The translations under genes were made by a program, and so were the position numbers. A model generated the notes under the pieces. The model ran no database searches. It was given only the letters and a program-made list of their open reading frames with translations, and was not told the origin of the DNA. A stretch of 39,112 nt of DNA from SYFY01 sp031385325 (GTDB lineage Bacteria > Pseudomonadota > Gammaproteobacteria > Pseudomonadales > Azotimanducaceae): NCBI GenBank assembly GCA_031385325.1, contig JANNBJ010000235.1:1-39112 (forward strand), given 5' to 3'. Of this stretch, positions 23,997-32,710 are shown in pieces; the first letter of the stretch is position 1; each line of letters opens with the position of its first letter.

Positions 23997-25000
23997 TTAC
24001 GGCCGTCTTTCTTGGACTGATACAGACAGGCATCCGCACGTTCGATCAGATCACTGACTGATTCACCGGCGCGATAGCGGGATACTCCCATCGACACGGT
24101 AACGTTCAGCGCCTTGTCTGTTTCCGGTGACTTGATGGTCTGGGTTTCGATGATCGCTCGGATACTGTCCGCCAGCATGGCGGCGCCATCTATGGGCGTT
24201 GCAGGCAACAGGACAGCAAATTCTTCGCCGCCATAACGGGCAAGCATGTCTCTGCCTTTGACACACTGCTCCATTTCCTGGGCGACAAAACGCAGCACCT
24301 GATCACCCACCAGGTGGCCATGCGTGTCGTTGAACTTCTTGAAGTGATCGATATCGACCAGCACAAGGCAAAAGTCAGAGCCATCGGCTAGTGCATCCGC
24401 GCTCATTCTCGCCGCTGCCTCATCAAAAGCTCGACGGTTGGCAACACCGGTCAGGGCGTCCGTGCGTGAATCGCGACTCAATCGGCTGATCTGCGATTTC
24501 ATGTCCGTCAGCTCATCGCCCATCGTGTGCAGTGAGGCTTCAACTTCCTGCGCGCGAGCGCGTGTCTTCTGCGTTTCCCGAACCAGATTGATGACCAGTT
24601 GATTCAGGTCTTCCTGTGTGGGGCTGCTGCCCAACGCGCTGCCTGCGGCGGCCAGCACTTCTGAATACCCACTCATGTCACTGCCGAGGCTGCTGACCTC
24701 CTGGAGCACCGAATTAACGGCTTCACGGACAGCGCCTTGAATGCCATCGACTTCAGCCGACACTTCGTCGACAAAGTACTTTTCGTAGATTCGGCGACAT
24801 TGGTCGGCGCTGAAACTGAGCCCCGAGTTGATGTGTGATTCGAGTTCCGAACACAACTCATCATTCCGATGGGTGACGAAGTCGTACCAGACCGCATAGT
24901 TCTGCGGAATCGTTGGGACACGTTGCTGACTCATCATCGGCAGTACGCGCTTCAGTACCTGGACAGATTCGTCCAGTGACATGTCAAAATGCGTGGGCAT
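23975..25000 (-). CDS. Diguanylate cyclase (GGDEF domain)
   Basis: This 341-residue protein makes cyclic di-GMP from GTP. The C-terminal GGDEF domain (about 180-341) has 'SRDSRTDALTGVANRRAFDE', 'VLVDIDHFKKFNDTHGHLVGD' and the active-site 'ARYGGEEFAVLLP' (GGEEF). The inhibitory site upstream (RxxD) reads KGRD, so product inhibition through the canonical I-site is doubtful. The N-terminal half (about 1-170) is mostly helical with a coiled-coil-like 'ELTDMKSQISRLSRD', no membrane segment, and resembles the cytosolic N-region of several GGDEF proteins that sense unknown cues. The ATG at 25000 is chosen; 24982 is another option. The ORF extends 5' of it into sequence overlapping the next gene. Confidence 0.92.
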   Translation of the reverse strand: MPTHFDMSLDESVQVLKRVLPMMSQQRVPTIPQNYAVWYDFVTHRNDELCSELESHINSGLSFSADQCRRIYEKYFVDEVSAEVDGIQGAVREAVNSVLQEVSSLGSDMSGYSEVLAAAGSALGSSPTQEDLNQLVINLVRETQKTRARAQEVEASLHTMGDELTDMKSQISRLSRDSRTDALTGVANRRAFDEAAARMSADALADGSDFCLVLVDIDHFKKFNDTHGHLVGDQVLRFVAQEMEQCVKGRDMLARYGGEEFAVLLPATPIDGAAMLADSIRAIIETQTIKSPETDKALNVTVSMGVSRYRAGESVSDLIERADACLYQSKKDGRNRVTREQ

Positions 25001-25077
25001 GGGCGTGAATTCCTGGTTCTCACCCCTAACGCTAGACGAGAACCCGAATTTGTCCTGCGTACAGGCCAGGAATCTAA

Positions 25078-26697
25078 CTACGCGTCGAGCGCTGCTCGCT
25101 TGGCCCACTTGTAATCTGCCTTGCCGTTTGGCGCCCGGCGAACTACCTCAACGAAGAGCACCGATCTAGGTACCTTGTAGCCTGAGAGGTGCCCACGGGC
25201 GAACTCGATGAGTTCCTGGGCTCCGCAGCCGCGGCCCTCTACGACCTGCTCGCGATACGAAACAACTGCGACGATGCGTTCACCAAAACGGTCATCGGGA
25301 ACACCGACCACCAGACAGTCGAAGACATCCGGATGTTGTTTGACCGCTTCCTCAACCTCTTCCGGAAAAACTTTTTCCCCGCCAGTATTGATGCACACAC
25401 TGCCACGACCGAGAAGCGTAATGCTGCCGTCAGCTTCCACCTGCGCGTAGTCGCCGGGAAAGCTGTATCGAATGCCATCAATCTGTTGAAACGTCGCTGC
25501 AGATTTTTCCGGATCCTTGAAATAACCCAGCGGAACAAATGCACTCGTTGCGACCCGGCCAATTTCCCCGGAGCCTGCCACCACCTCATGGCCATCGTCG
25601 GCAAAAATCCGCACCCCTGCGTTGAGCGCAAATTTGGCTGTTTTTGCGGCTGCAGCGCGGGTAGTGACCGAAGAGCCCATGCCACCTTCCGTTGATCCCA
25701 TGACATCAAGCAAAGCGAAGTCTCCGTGCTTCAAAAGGCCAGCCTTGGTTTCTGCACTCCACATCACACCACTGGAGATAATCTGGCGCAGGCTCGAAAC
25801 GTTATAGGGGTTGCCTCGTTCAAGGGCCGCGTCCAGTGCACCGAGCAGCGGCTTGGCAAAGGCGTCACCAACGATGACGAGATCGCTGACACGATGAGTT
25901 TCCACCAGGCCCCAGAGATGATCCGAATCAAGGCCCAGACGCTGAGTGGTGACAACTTTTCCGCCGAGGATCATTGGCATGAAGGAGCCTAACCAGACTC
26001 CGGTTCCGTGCATCAACGGACACGCGGGCAAACTGACCGGCTTGTCGACGATGTCAGGGAGCAGGTCTATCAGTCCTTCAACTGAGGTCGGCGGAGTCAG
26101 TCCCCGCCCGGCCAGCCCCATGGCCACAAAAAACTGACAGAAAGGTCCACCGGGATACATGACCCCTTTGGGCATGCCAGTGGTGCCACCGGTGTACAGC
26201 ATGTAGACATCTTCCGCAGACCGATCGATCCGTGCCATCGGGTCCTGGGTACGAAGTGCCTTTTCAAATTCCACCGCGCCTTTCAGTAGCGTTTCTGTGC
26301 CGTCATCAACCTGGATGTACAGCTTGACCTTGGGCAACCGGTTGCGAATCTCCCAGATCCTCGCGGCATAAGTCGCCTGAAACACCACCGCCTCTGCGTC
26401 CGCGTTGTCGAGCAGATAGACCAGCTCATCGGCCTTGTAGCGATAGTTGACGTTGATCGGGCAGCCCCGGATCTTGAAGACGGCGTATTGCGCTTCCTGG
26501 TACTCATTGCAGTTGTGCAGATAGAGACCGACCTTGCTGCCCTGGCCAAGTCCGTGTCCCGAGAGAACCGAGGCAAGCCGCGCTGCACGATCATCGTATT
26601 CCCGCCAACTCCGAGTCACGCCATCGCAGATCAACGCGTCTCGTTCGGGCTGCAAATCACTGATCGCTTCAAAGACGTTGGCGAAATGAAAATCCAT
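25078..26697 (-). CDS. AMP-dependent acyl-CoA synthetase (FadD19-like)
   Basis: This 539-residue adenylate-forming ligase has 'MLYTGGTTGMPKGVMYPGGP' (A3), 'LPACPLMHGTG', 'LDVMGSTEGG' (A5), 'LLGRGSVCINTGGEKVFPEE' (A8) and 'RRAPNGKADYKWAK' with the A10 Lys. The Thr-Gly-Gly-Thr-Thr-Gly version and the 'CPLMHGTG' motif are typical of the FadD17/FadD19 type, which in actinobacteria activates steroid side-chain or fatty acids; the present substrate is not established. The ATG at 26697 is preferred to one at 26715, since AGGAGAGTC precedes it directly. It is transcribed divergently from a small secreted-peptide gene. Confidence 0.88.
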   Translation of the reverse strand: MDFHFANVFEAISDLQPERDALICDGVTRSWREYDDRAARLASVLSGHGLGQGSKVGLYLHNCNEYQEAQYAVFKIRGCPINVNYRYKADELVYLLDNADAEAVVFQATYAARIWEIRNRLPKVKLYIQVDDGTETLLKGAVEFEKALRTQDPMARIDRSAEDVYMLYTGGTTGMPKGVMYPGGPFCQFFVAMGLAGRGLTPPTSVEGLIDLLPDIVDKPVSLPACPLMHGTGVWLGSFMPMILGGKVVTTQRLGLDSDHLWGLVETHRVSDLVIVGDAFAKPLLGALDAALERGNPYNVSSLRQIISSGVMWSAETKAGLLKHGDFALLDVMGSTEGGMGSSVTTRAAAAKTAKFALNAGVRIFADDGHEVVAGSGEIGRVATSAFVPLGYFKDPEKSAATFQQIDGIRYSFPGDYAQVEADGSITLLGRGSVCINTGGEKVFPEEVEEAVKQHPDVFDCLVVGVPDDRFGERIVAVVSYREQVVEGRGCGAQELIEFARGHLSGYKVPRSVLFVEVVRRAPNGKADYKWAKRAALDA

Positions 26698-26876
26698 GAC
26701 TCTCCTCTTTTTCAACTGATGAATCAGACATTACGACCACGAATTAGTCAGCTACGCCACAGTCGTGTCTGCTCTGCGTCTTCAGAGCCACTTTTACACA
26801 TGATCTTGATTCAATTTGCTGGCATGGAAGTTGAAACACACTTCAAACAACATCCAGCAACACCAGGCAGCATCAG

Positions 26877-27077
26877 ATGACTATTACGCGTCGACCCCAC
26901 TTCCGATATCCACATACCAGCTTCCTGGCCATCGTCCTGGCTCTTTCACTCACTGTCATCGCGGGCTTGGCGGGCCAGGCAAAGTCAGACACCACCGCCA
27001 GCACCGTTGATCTGCTGGCGACCTGCGATCAATGCGCGCCTACGCAAATTTCGACCCCAAACAGCCCTCTGAACTAA
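26877..27077 (+). CDS. Small predicted secreted or membrane peptide
   Basis: This 66-residue ORF has a basic N-terminus, a hydrophobic stretch 'FLAIVLALSLTVIAGLAG' (about 16-33) and a short tail with 'LLATCDQCAPTQ', a CxxC pair. I recognise no family. It is 16 bases upstream of the PspC-like gene on the same strand, and the two may be co-transcribed. Its Shine-Dalgarno is weak (CAGGCAGC). The call rests on the signal-like segment and the tight spacing; it could be a chance ORF. Confidence 0.45.
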   Translation: MTITRRPHFRYPHTSFLAIVLALSLTVIAGLAGQAKSDTTASTVDLLATCDQCAPTQISTPNSPLN

Positions 27078-27093
27078 CCCGGAGACCCGGACC

Positions 27094-27306
27094 ATGTATC
27101 GTCGAATCAGAAACACTTTGACGCTGGATAAACGCAATGGCTGGATCGGCGGGGTCTGCGCCGGCATCGCGCGCACAACACGAACAGATCCGGCGGCTAT
27201 CCGCGTCGCACTCGTGATCGCCGGATTATTCCTGCCCAAGCTTGCGATTGCTGCCTATCTGGTGACCTGGTTGCTGCTTGAACCCAGTCAGTCTGAACGT
27301 GCCTGA
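27094..27306 (+). CDS. PspC domain protein
   Basis: This 70-residue protein is a lone PspC domain: 'NTLTLDKRNGWIGGVCAGIA' (about 7-26), 'TDPAAIRVALVIAGLF' and a membrane helix 'LAIAAYLVTWLLLEP'. PspC proteins sense or stabilise inner-membrane stress together with PspA/PspB, but short orphan copies are common and their role is poorly known. A CGGAG Shine-Dalgarno precedes the ATG. No pspA or pspB is adjacent. The 3' end overlaps the convergent DUF6279 gene by 19 bases. Confidence 0.85.
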   Translation: MYRRIRNTLTLDKRNGWIGGVCAGIARTTRTDPAAIRVALVIAGLFLPKLAIAAYLVTWLLLEPSQSERA

Positions 27307-28217
27307 GAAGATTCACCAGACGCTGCACACCGCTCCAGGCAGCCACCACCAGCAGGTCCGGGAGTCTCCGCGTCTGCGGTCAACTCACGAAAATCTGCCG
27401 AGAAACCACTCAGTCGCTCTGTCATCCGCTTGCGCTGCTGGTCGTTGGCCGTCCGCAACAGCATGAGTGTGACGTCCCGTCGAAGCGCGTCATTCGATTT
27501 GCTGACGCCAACGAATTCGGGGCTCCAGAACGATTCGCGCTCTTTAACCAACTGGCGATACCGGGCGTCGAACGCGTTGGCGTCACTTCGCCCGGCTAAA
27601 GCTTCCAGCAAGGCGGCCTGCCAGCGCCGTCGGTAGTCGACCCAGAGCAACTGCTCTGGCTGGTAACGAAGTGACTGGGCCTGAATGTAGTCCTTCTGCT
27701 CTTGTGTCAACGATCCCATGAGGTACTTGGCACCATCCTTCATCGAATCCGCCCAGTTCTCTCGGACCTCACTCAGTTCAACGTCTGATTCATCCTCGGC
27801 AAACTCGTCATTCGCTTTTTCCAGATTGGCTGGCAATTCCGCAACCTGGGCATCCGTCAGAGAGAGCATCAATTCGATGGTCATCGTCATGGCTTCTGCC
27901 TCAATACGCTCGGCCCAGGTCGTAACATCCTCGATCATGGCTGCAAGCGTCGGCGCCGTGAATTCCTGGTTGATCTCACGCACCAGTTGATCCAGCCGAT
28001 CGGCATAAACAGGCAGTTCCGAGACTCTATGCCAATACAGCAGTCGATCAAGTTCCGCCCTGAAGTACGCATCCTGCCGGTCATCAAAATCTACGTAGTC
28101 GGCAATCTGCCAACGCGCCAGACGATCAAGGTTGTTGTAGGTCGCAGAGACCGTACAACCCGTCAGCAGCAGGAACGCAAAGCCATACAAAAACCAACGC
28201 CAGTACCGATTGATCAT
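27288..28217 (-). CDS. DUF6279 family lipoprotein
   Basis: This 309-residue lipoprotein has lipobox 'LLTGC' (Cys21), then 'NLDRLARWQIADYVDFDDRQ', a typical DUF6279 opening, and a long, helical body with many acidic residues ('EKANDEFAEDESDVELSEVR') and 'LTQEQKDYIQAQSLRYQPEQ'. The function is unknown; the fold is expected to be periplasmic. Its ATG shares four bases with the stop of the YkvA-type gene (ATGA), so it is the third gene of an operon with GATase and YkvA-type genes. The C-terminal tail ends within the convergent PspC gene. Confidence 0.85.
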   Translation of the reverse strand: MINRYWRWFLYGFAFLLLTGCTVSATYNNLDRLARWQIADYVDFDDRQDAYFRAELDRLLYWHRVSELPVYADRLDQLVREINQEFTAPTLAAMIEDVTTWAERIEAEAMTMTIELMLSLTDAQVAELPANLEKANDEFAEDESDVELSEVRENWADSMKDGAKYLMGSLTQEQKDYIQAQSLRYQPEQLLWVDYRRRWQAALLEALAGRSDANAFDARYRQLVKERESFWSPEFVGVSKSNDALRRDVTLMLLRTANDQQRKRMTERLSGFSADFRELTADAETPGPAGGGCLERCAASGESSQARSD

Positions 28218-28681
28218 GACTCCTTGCCGCTGCCAGCAGGCTGGTTTGAGATTCTTGTGACGTCCGGGTCGATCGATTCGGGAATCGTCTCGGCGGTGGA
28301 GAGAATCGGTCGTGTCCGGAATCTCTCAATCTCATCTCGAACGACACCGATGACATAAGTCAGCACGGTCAGGTCGTCCAGGTAGCCAATGCCCAGGAAG
28401 AAGTCCGGAATCACGTCGATGGGCGTGACGAAGTAAAGGATTCCAGCTGCAACAAGCAGCAAAGACCGCTTCGACACATCACGATACTCCCCGGTCGCAT
28501 AGGCCTTGAGCAACGCAACCAGCGTCATGAGGTCCCCGCGAACGCGCTGAATCGCTGCACCAGATCGACCCACCGACGACAGCTTGTCGTCCGCATCACG
28601 GCCCAGAGCCCCCAAACGTCGGTCGCGAATCAGCACCTCAGCCAGTTTCAGATAACGCTTCAGTTGCCACGGGCTGGTCAT
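28214..28681 (-). CDS. YkvA/DUF1232 family membrane protein
   Basis: This 155-residue protein has the DUF1232 core 'LLLVAAGILYFVTPIDVIPD' followed by 'FFLGIGYLDDLTVLTYVI', the two hydrophobic segments around the PxDxIPD motif. Family members are small inner-membrane proteins of unknown role. It overlaps the GATase gene by four bases (ATGA, 28678-28681) and the DUF6279 gene by four bases, so the three form a translationally coupled operon. Confidence 0.88.
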   Translation of the reverse strand: MTSPWQLKRYLKLAEVLIRDRRLGALGRDADDKLSSVGRSGAAIQRVRGDLMTLVALLKAYATGEYRDVSKRSLLLVAAGILYFVTPIDVIPDFFLGIGYLDDLTVLTYVIGVVRDEIERFRTRPILSTAETIPESIDPDVTRISNQPAGSGKES

Positions 28682-29457
28682 GGCGTCACCTTCCTGGTTT
28701 TCCGGTCAGCCTCGCCTTCCACATCCTTGCCGAGCAGGAATCGCAGAATCCAACGGCCCACCAGCGGCTCATCGGTTGGTTTCTGCAGGGAATTGAGCCC
28801 CGCGTTATAGACCTGTTCTCCGAGCAACTCTCGACGATATCCAATCAGCGATCGCGAGTAAGCTTTGCGAAACTCGGGATGCCCCTGAAAGGTCATCACG
28901 TTTTCACCGATCGTGAAGCCGGCGATGGGACAACTGGCTGAACGCGCTGAAAGCCTCGCTCCGCCAGGGAGTACGGCTACCTGATCCTTGTGGCTGGACA
29001 ACAGATTGACCTGCGCACTGGGCGGCTGCATCCAGTTCAGATGTTCACGGATTTCCGTTTCCTTGACCCCGACCTCCCATCCAGTCGCAGCTGGCCTCAC
29101 TTCACCGCCAAAAAAATGCGCCAGCAATTGGTGCCCGAAGCAAATGCCAACTACTTTTTTGCCGGACCTGATCTCTACATCGAGAAATCCGGCCAGCTGT
29201 TTGATCCAGGGTAGATCGTCGTACACGCTGTGCCGAGATCCGGTAATGACGTAACCATCACCTGCGCCAGCAGCCGGCAGATCGAAACGCACGTCGTGAG
29301 TCGATAGTTCGATATCAGGGTGTTCAAGCAGATTGCCGAACATGACGGGATAGTCGCCGAACTCGGGCTGGAACTGCTCGAGCACGTTGTCGGTCTGGAG
29401 AAGCATTACACGCAACGACTTGTGCCACGCACTATGGGTGGGGTAATGATCGCGCAT
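28678..29457 (-). CDS. Class I glutamine amidotransferase-like protein
   Basis: This 259-residue GATase-fold protein has the nucleophile elbow 'VVGICFGHQLLAHFFGG' (Cys in GICFGH) and the His/Glu pair in 'VMTFQGHPEFRKAYSRSL', with 'DGYVITGSRHSVYDDLPWIK' ahead, as in stand-alone GMP-synthase-like amidotransferases. A typical role is to release ammonia from glutamine or gamma-glutamyl compounds; the partner or substrate is unknown. An ATG at 29406 or a TTG at 29415 would also give the common N-terminus '(L)RVMLLQTDN'; the ATG at 29457 is the longest. It begins the operon with YkvA and DUF6279 genes. Confidence 0.82.
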   Translation of the reverse strand: MRDHYPTHSAWHKSLRVMLLQTDNVLEQFQPEFGDYPVMFGNLLEHPDIELSTHDVRFDLPAAGAGDGYVITGSRHSVYDDLPWIKQLAGFLDVEIRSGKKVVGICFGHQLLAHFFGGEVRPAATGWEVGVKETEIREHLNWMQPPSAQVNLLSSHKDQVAVLPGGARLSARSASCPIAGFTIGENVMTFQGHPEFRKAYSRSLIGYRRELLGEQVYNAGLNSLQKPTDEPLVGRWILRFLLGKDVEGEADRKTRKVTP

Positions 29458-29838
29458 CCCGCCCGACAGGTGCCAGCACTTTGCCGCGGAAGCCCAATCA
29501 GTCCCTCAATGCCTGTGGATAACTATGAGGATAAGTTGTTTGCAGCCACATCAGGTGCCGTATATCCGGCTGAACTCAACCGGCCGCTCGCTTTGCGCAA
29601 CGCAACACTATTCTATTTAAATTCATACACTTACGCAGGCATTTACCTACAGTCACTGAAGCCTTGCGCCCATCTTGATTCACGGTCAGGTGATTTCCCC
29701 GGAATGTGCATAAGAAAACTGAGGCATTGAGTTAGCGGATACTAACGGGAGGATCCTCGCCACTCCTGAGCAGGTGGAGTCGAGTGTCATCAAATTGCAA
29801 CGAAACGAGATCGTCAGAAAGAGCGCATGGTCGACTTG
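29458..29838. other. Intergenic region between two minus-strand operons
   Basis: No convincing gene lies in these 381 bases. It should hold the terminator of the kinase operon (ends 29839) and the promoter of the GATase operon (starts 29457). An A+T-rich stretch occurs at about 29607-29640, where a minus-strand TAGAAT could be a -10 element without a good -35. The palindrome GAGGATCCTC is at 29750-29759. One DnaA-box-like 9-mer is listed separately. Confidence 0.6.
29514..29522 (-). other. Isolated DnaA-box match
   Basis: TGTGGATAA on the plus strand is TTATCCACA on the minus strand, a perfect DnaA-box consensus. Only one perfect copy was seen, 8 bases from an AGGATAAG half-match, with no dnaA, dnaN or further boxes nearby. 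It could titrate DnaA or regulate the adjacent operon, or be chance. Confidence 0.3.
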
Positions 29839-30171
29839 TCAGGCCCGCAGCAGCACCCAGAGCACCGCTACAACTACCCCCAAGGCAGCTACGAGCCAAC
29901 GTAGTTGTGGTCGCGATCGTCGGGAATTGGAAGATCCGGAGCCCATCATGCTGACGATGCCACCCTTTCCAGCGCTGGAATGAGGGACCAGCGCCGCCAT
30001 TTCGGCCCTCCGATGCGTGTCGTCCAGTTTGCGCGGAGACATTCGTTGCAGCTCCGCCAACAGCAGTTGTCTTGCCTGTCGGTACTCTGCCAACGTCGAC
30101 TCTCCGGCAGCATGTGCGCGCGCAACGCGCCGTAGACGCTGGGACAACGGACTCAATCGCATCAGCTTCAT
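29839..30171 (-). CDS. Small tail-anchored protein of the kinase operon
   Basis: This 110-residue protein has a basic, Arg-rich helical first half ('RLRRVARAHAAGESTLAEYR', 'RQLLLAELQRM'), a Gly/Ser-rich linker with 'GSGSSNSRRSR', and a C-terminal membrane helix 'LRWLVAALGVVVAVLWVLLR'. I do not recognise a family. The first region resembles the short helical domain found in other proteins adjacent to PpkA-type kinases only in general nature. Its ATG shares four bases with the stop of the kinase gene, so it is likely coupled to it and may be a kinase substrate or a membrane tether. Confidence 0.72.
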   Translation of the reverse strand: MKLMRLSPLSQRLRRVARAHAAGESTLAEYRQARQLLLAELQRMSPRKLDDTHRRAEMAALVPHSSAGKGGIVSMMGSGSSNSRRSRPQLRWLVAALGVVVAVLWVLLRA

Positions 30172-32702
30172 GACAACTCTCTGACGAAACGAAACCCCGT
30201 CGCATCATCGACGGTCTCAACGATGCGGTCCGTGCGATGCGCCACACATGTTTCGTCGGAGTCTCGAAAACTACCGCCCGCAGCGAGTGTGAGATCGCCA
30301 TCGACTACCAACTCCCTGACATTACCCAGCACGTGCCAGAGTCCGTTGGCATCGGCCAGTCCTTCGTTCGTTATCACCGGCCGTTCCGCACCGATGTATC
30401 GCCCTCGACAATGACGTACTCCGCCCTGGGAAGAACTGGCCAACAGTTCCCATTCCATAACGGTGGGTAGTCGATAACGATGTCCTGTTCGCTTGCTCAA
30501 CCACTGGGCAAAATCTTCGACCAGCATCCTCGGCACCCCGGTTACCGGAAAGTTGCTCGGCTGCAAGTGGCAGCGAGCGGTGTCATCACAAAACGCGGCA
30601 AACTCACGTGTACTGATCTCCGAACGGGTGATCGCAAATTCTTCACTGCCTGCGGACGCTGAATACACGACCAGTTCCGGGGTTGGGGTGGCCGCTGCCT
30701 GATCCTGGCAAGTGCGTGGGGTTGAGCCTTCTGCGCCCGTCTCCAGACAAGGATCAGGCGATTCAAATTCGAGTTCGACGAGCCCATCAAGTCTTGTCAC
30801 TGCATCACTACGCAGGCTGTTGGCAAGGGCTGGATCAACCGATCCGAGTTCGGTGATGCACTCATCCAGCCGGGCATTGGTGCGCTTGGCTGCTGCTTTG
30901 ACAAACGTGGGCTCATCTTCATGTCGACGGATTACCTGCGCCAACCTGACGAGATCCAGGCGCAAGCATGACCCTGCAAGAACATCCTTCAGCAGTCGCA
31001 TCGCCTTCTTGTCCAACTCCGGCTCGGCGACGACGGCGATCTCAGGCGCAACCTTTGGCGTGGCTTTGACTGAATTCGAACCTGCGACCTGCAATTCGCG
31101 AATCACGTCAGCGGCAAACGGGAAGGGTTGGAGTGCATCGGCCAACCGTCTTGCACCTTGCCGATCACCGGCTTGCAATCGGCGTCGACCTTCATCCACC
31201 AATTGCATGACCACCTGATCCTGACTGCTGACAACACGACCGAGGGGCTCGGGCGCCACGAGTTTGCCGATTTGCTCAAGTCCGGCATGCACATCACGCA
31301 GACCATCCAGGGAAGCCAGCGTCTGTTCCCGGGTCATGGTTATTCCTGCTGGCACGATGAGGGCATCGAGCAATCCCGTCATACGCACAACAATGGCTTC
31401 ATCCAGAACCGTGGATGGTGCCAGGAACTGGCTATCGGCATACAAAACGAGCGCCTCTGCCAGCGGTTGGCGAGACGTTATGCCACCCGCGACTGCAGTC
31501 GCCGCCTGGTGTTTGTAGATCCTGGCGGCTTCGCCGGACGTATCGATCGCGGCCAGACTCTGTAATTCCGCGTCCAGTCGTTGCAACCAGAGGCCGTCGA
31601 GTTCGGGCTCTTCGATCAGACTGCTGACCCGTGCGGTCTGCACGTCCAGCAAAGTGACCTGCCGGACTTCGTCACGCACGTCGTCAATCTGTGAACCCTC
31701 AATCACCCATGAACCGGTCAGTGCCAGTAACAGTGTTGCCGCGACCGCTGCAATCGAGCCGGTTTTCCAGAGTTGTCTGCCGGTGAGCGAGGTATGCAGA
31801 TCCTTCACACTCGCCAAACGATCTTCCCTGCGAAACGCCAATGCGGATCGCAACGCCCGCCACTGGGTCATGTTCAGCTGTCGGGGTCGCTCGGGAGTTA
31901 TTCCGACCGCCAGTGCTTCATCTGCGGGAAGCCGATTGTATGGATGGCGCCCGGTCAACACGAGATAGATAACCACTGCCAGCGCATAGAGATCATCGCG
32001 AGGCTCAGGGGTTTCTCCCTGGATCATCTCAAGGCTGGCATAGACCGGTGTGAGCGCTGCCAGCTGAGCGGGGTCAAACGCCGTGACCTCTCCTTCCTCA
32101 TGCTGCAAGCGGGCCGCACGTGCCAGACCAAAATCCAGGATTTTCGCCAGGTTCTGGTCGGTGACAAAAACGTTGCCAGGCTTGAAGTCAGCATGCACAA
32201 CGCCATTTTCATGGGCGTATCGCAGTCCTTCACACATACCATTGATGACCGACCAGGCAATCTCGTCAGGCAGGCCATGAGGATAGGCCTGCAACAACTC
32301 AGCGAGTTCTCGTCCCTGCAGCAATTCCATGGTCATGAACGGAACGTTGCCATCCTTGTCAAAATCAAATATCGAAACAATGTTGTGATGGGAGAGCTGC
32401 TGTGATCTGGAAGCCTCTCGTTCAAGTGCAATGAACGCTTCTGGATGTCGACGGATATCAGCGTTCAATACCTTCACGGCGACATAGGGGTAACGATCGC
32501 GTGCCTCGACCTTGCGCAGATCCTTGGCACGATAGACGGTGCCCATGCCACCGCTGCCGAGTCGATCGTCCAGGACAAACCGGCTCTTGAGCACCCGCGG
32601 TGTCGCCAGATCCGTTGCAGTTTCTCGAGCCGAGGAGTCGTCCGTTCGATCGCGACTGCGTGGTCGCAGTACGGTCAGATCCTTAGGTGTGTCCTGATCC
32701 AT
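30168..32702 (-). CDS. PpkA-like membrane Ser/Thr kinase with FGE-sulfatase-like domain
   Basis: This 844-residue protein has an N-terminal Hanks-type kinase (about 40-295): glycine loop 'LGSGGMGTVYRAKD', Lys in 'YVAVKVLN' (about 77), catalytic loop 'VVHADFKPGNVFVT' (Asp about 162, HAD instead of HRD) and 'ILDFGLARA' (DFG about 180). A single membrane helix (about 304-323) follows, then a helical periplasmic region and a C-terminal SUMF1/FGE-like domain (about 715-844: 'YRLPTVMEWELLASS', 'GLWHVLGNVRELVVDG', 'AAGGSFRDSDETC', 'GFRFVREL'). This is the layout of PpkA, which controls type VI secretion by threonine phosphorylation, but no type VI genes are here. GAGGC precedes the ATG at 32702. It lies 8 bases after the PP2C stop. 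Confidence 0.9.
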   Translation of the reverse strand: MDQDTPKDLTVLRPRSRDRTDDSSARETATDLATPRVLKSRFVLDDRLGSGGMGTVYRAKDLRKVEARDRYPYVAVKVLNADIRRHPEAFIALEREASRSQQLSHHNIVSIFDFDKDGNVPFMTMELLQGRELAELLQAYPHGLPDEIAWSVINGMCEGLRYAHENGVVHADFKPGNVFVTDQNLAKILDFGLARAARLQHEEGEVTAFDPAQLAALTPVYASLEMIQGETPEPRDDLYALAVVIYLVLTGRHPYNRLPADEALAVGITPERPRQLNMTQWRALRSALAFRREDRLASVKDLHTSLTGRQLWKTGSIAAVAATLLLALTGSWVIEGSQIDDVRDEVRQVTLLDVQTARVSSLIEEPELDGLWLQRLDAELQSLAAIDTSGEAARIYKHQAATAVAGGITSRQPLAEALVLYADSQFLAPSTVLDEAIVVRMTGLLDALIVPAGITMTREQTLASLDGLRDVHAGLEQIGKLVAPEPLGRVVSSQDQVVMQLVDEGRRRLQAGDRQGARRLADALQPFPFAADVIRELQVAGSNSVKATPKVAPEIAVVAEPELDKKAMRLLKDVLAGSCLRLDLVRLAQVIRRHEDEPTFVKAAAKRTNARLDECITELGSVDPALANSLRSDAVTRLDGLVELEFESPDPCLETGAEGSTPRTCQDQAAATPTPELVVYSASAGSEEFAITRSEISTREFAAFCDDTARCHLQPSNFPVTGVPRMLVEDFAQWLSKRTGHRYRLPTVMEWELLASSSQGGVRHCRGRYIGAERPVITNEGLADANGLWHVLGNVRELVVDGDLTLAAGGSFRDSDETCVAHRTDRIVETVDDATGFRFVRELS

Positions 32703-32710
32703 GAAAAGCC

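Noticed and set aside
29514..29522. Replication origin suggested by a perfect DnaA box
   Set aside because: A single box, no dnaA/dnaN/gyrB neighbourhood, and no further boxes or strong A+T-rich unwinding region.
29732..30301. 189-residue minus-strand ORF across the kinase/tail-anchored junction
   Set aside because: Overlaps both the kinase 3' end and the small membrane protein in a different frame; low-complexity Arg/Thr composition and no domain.
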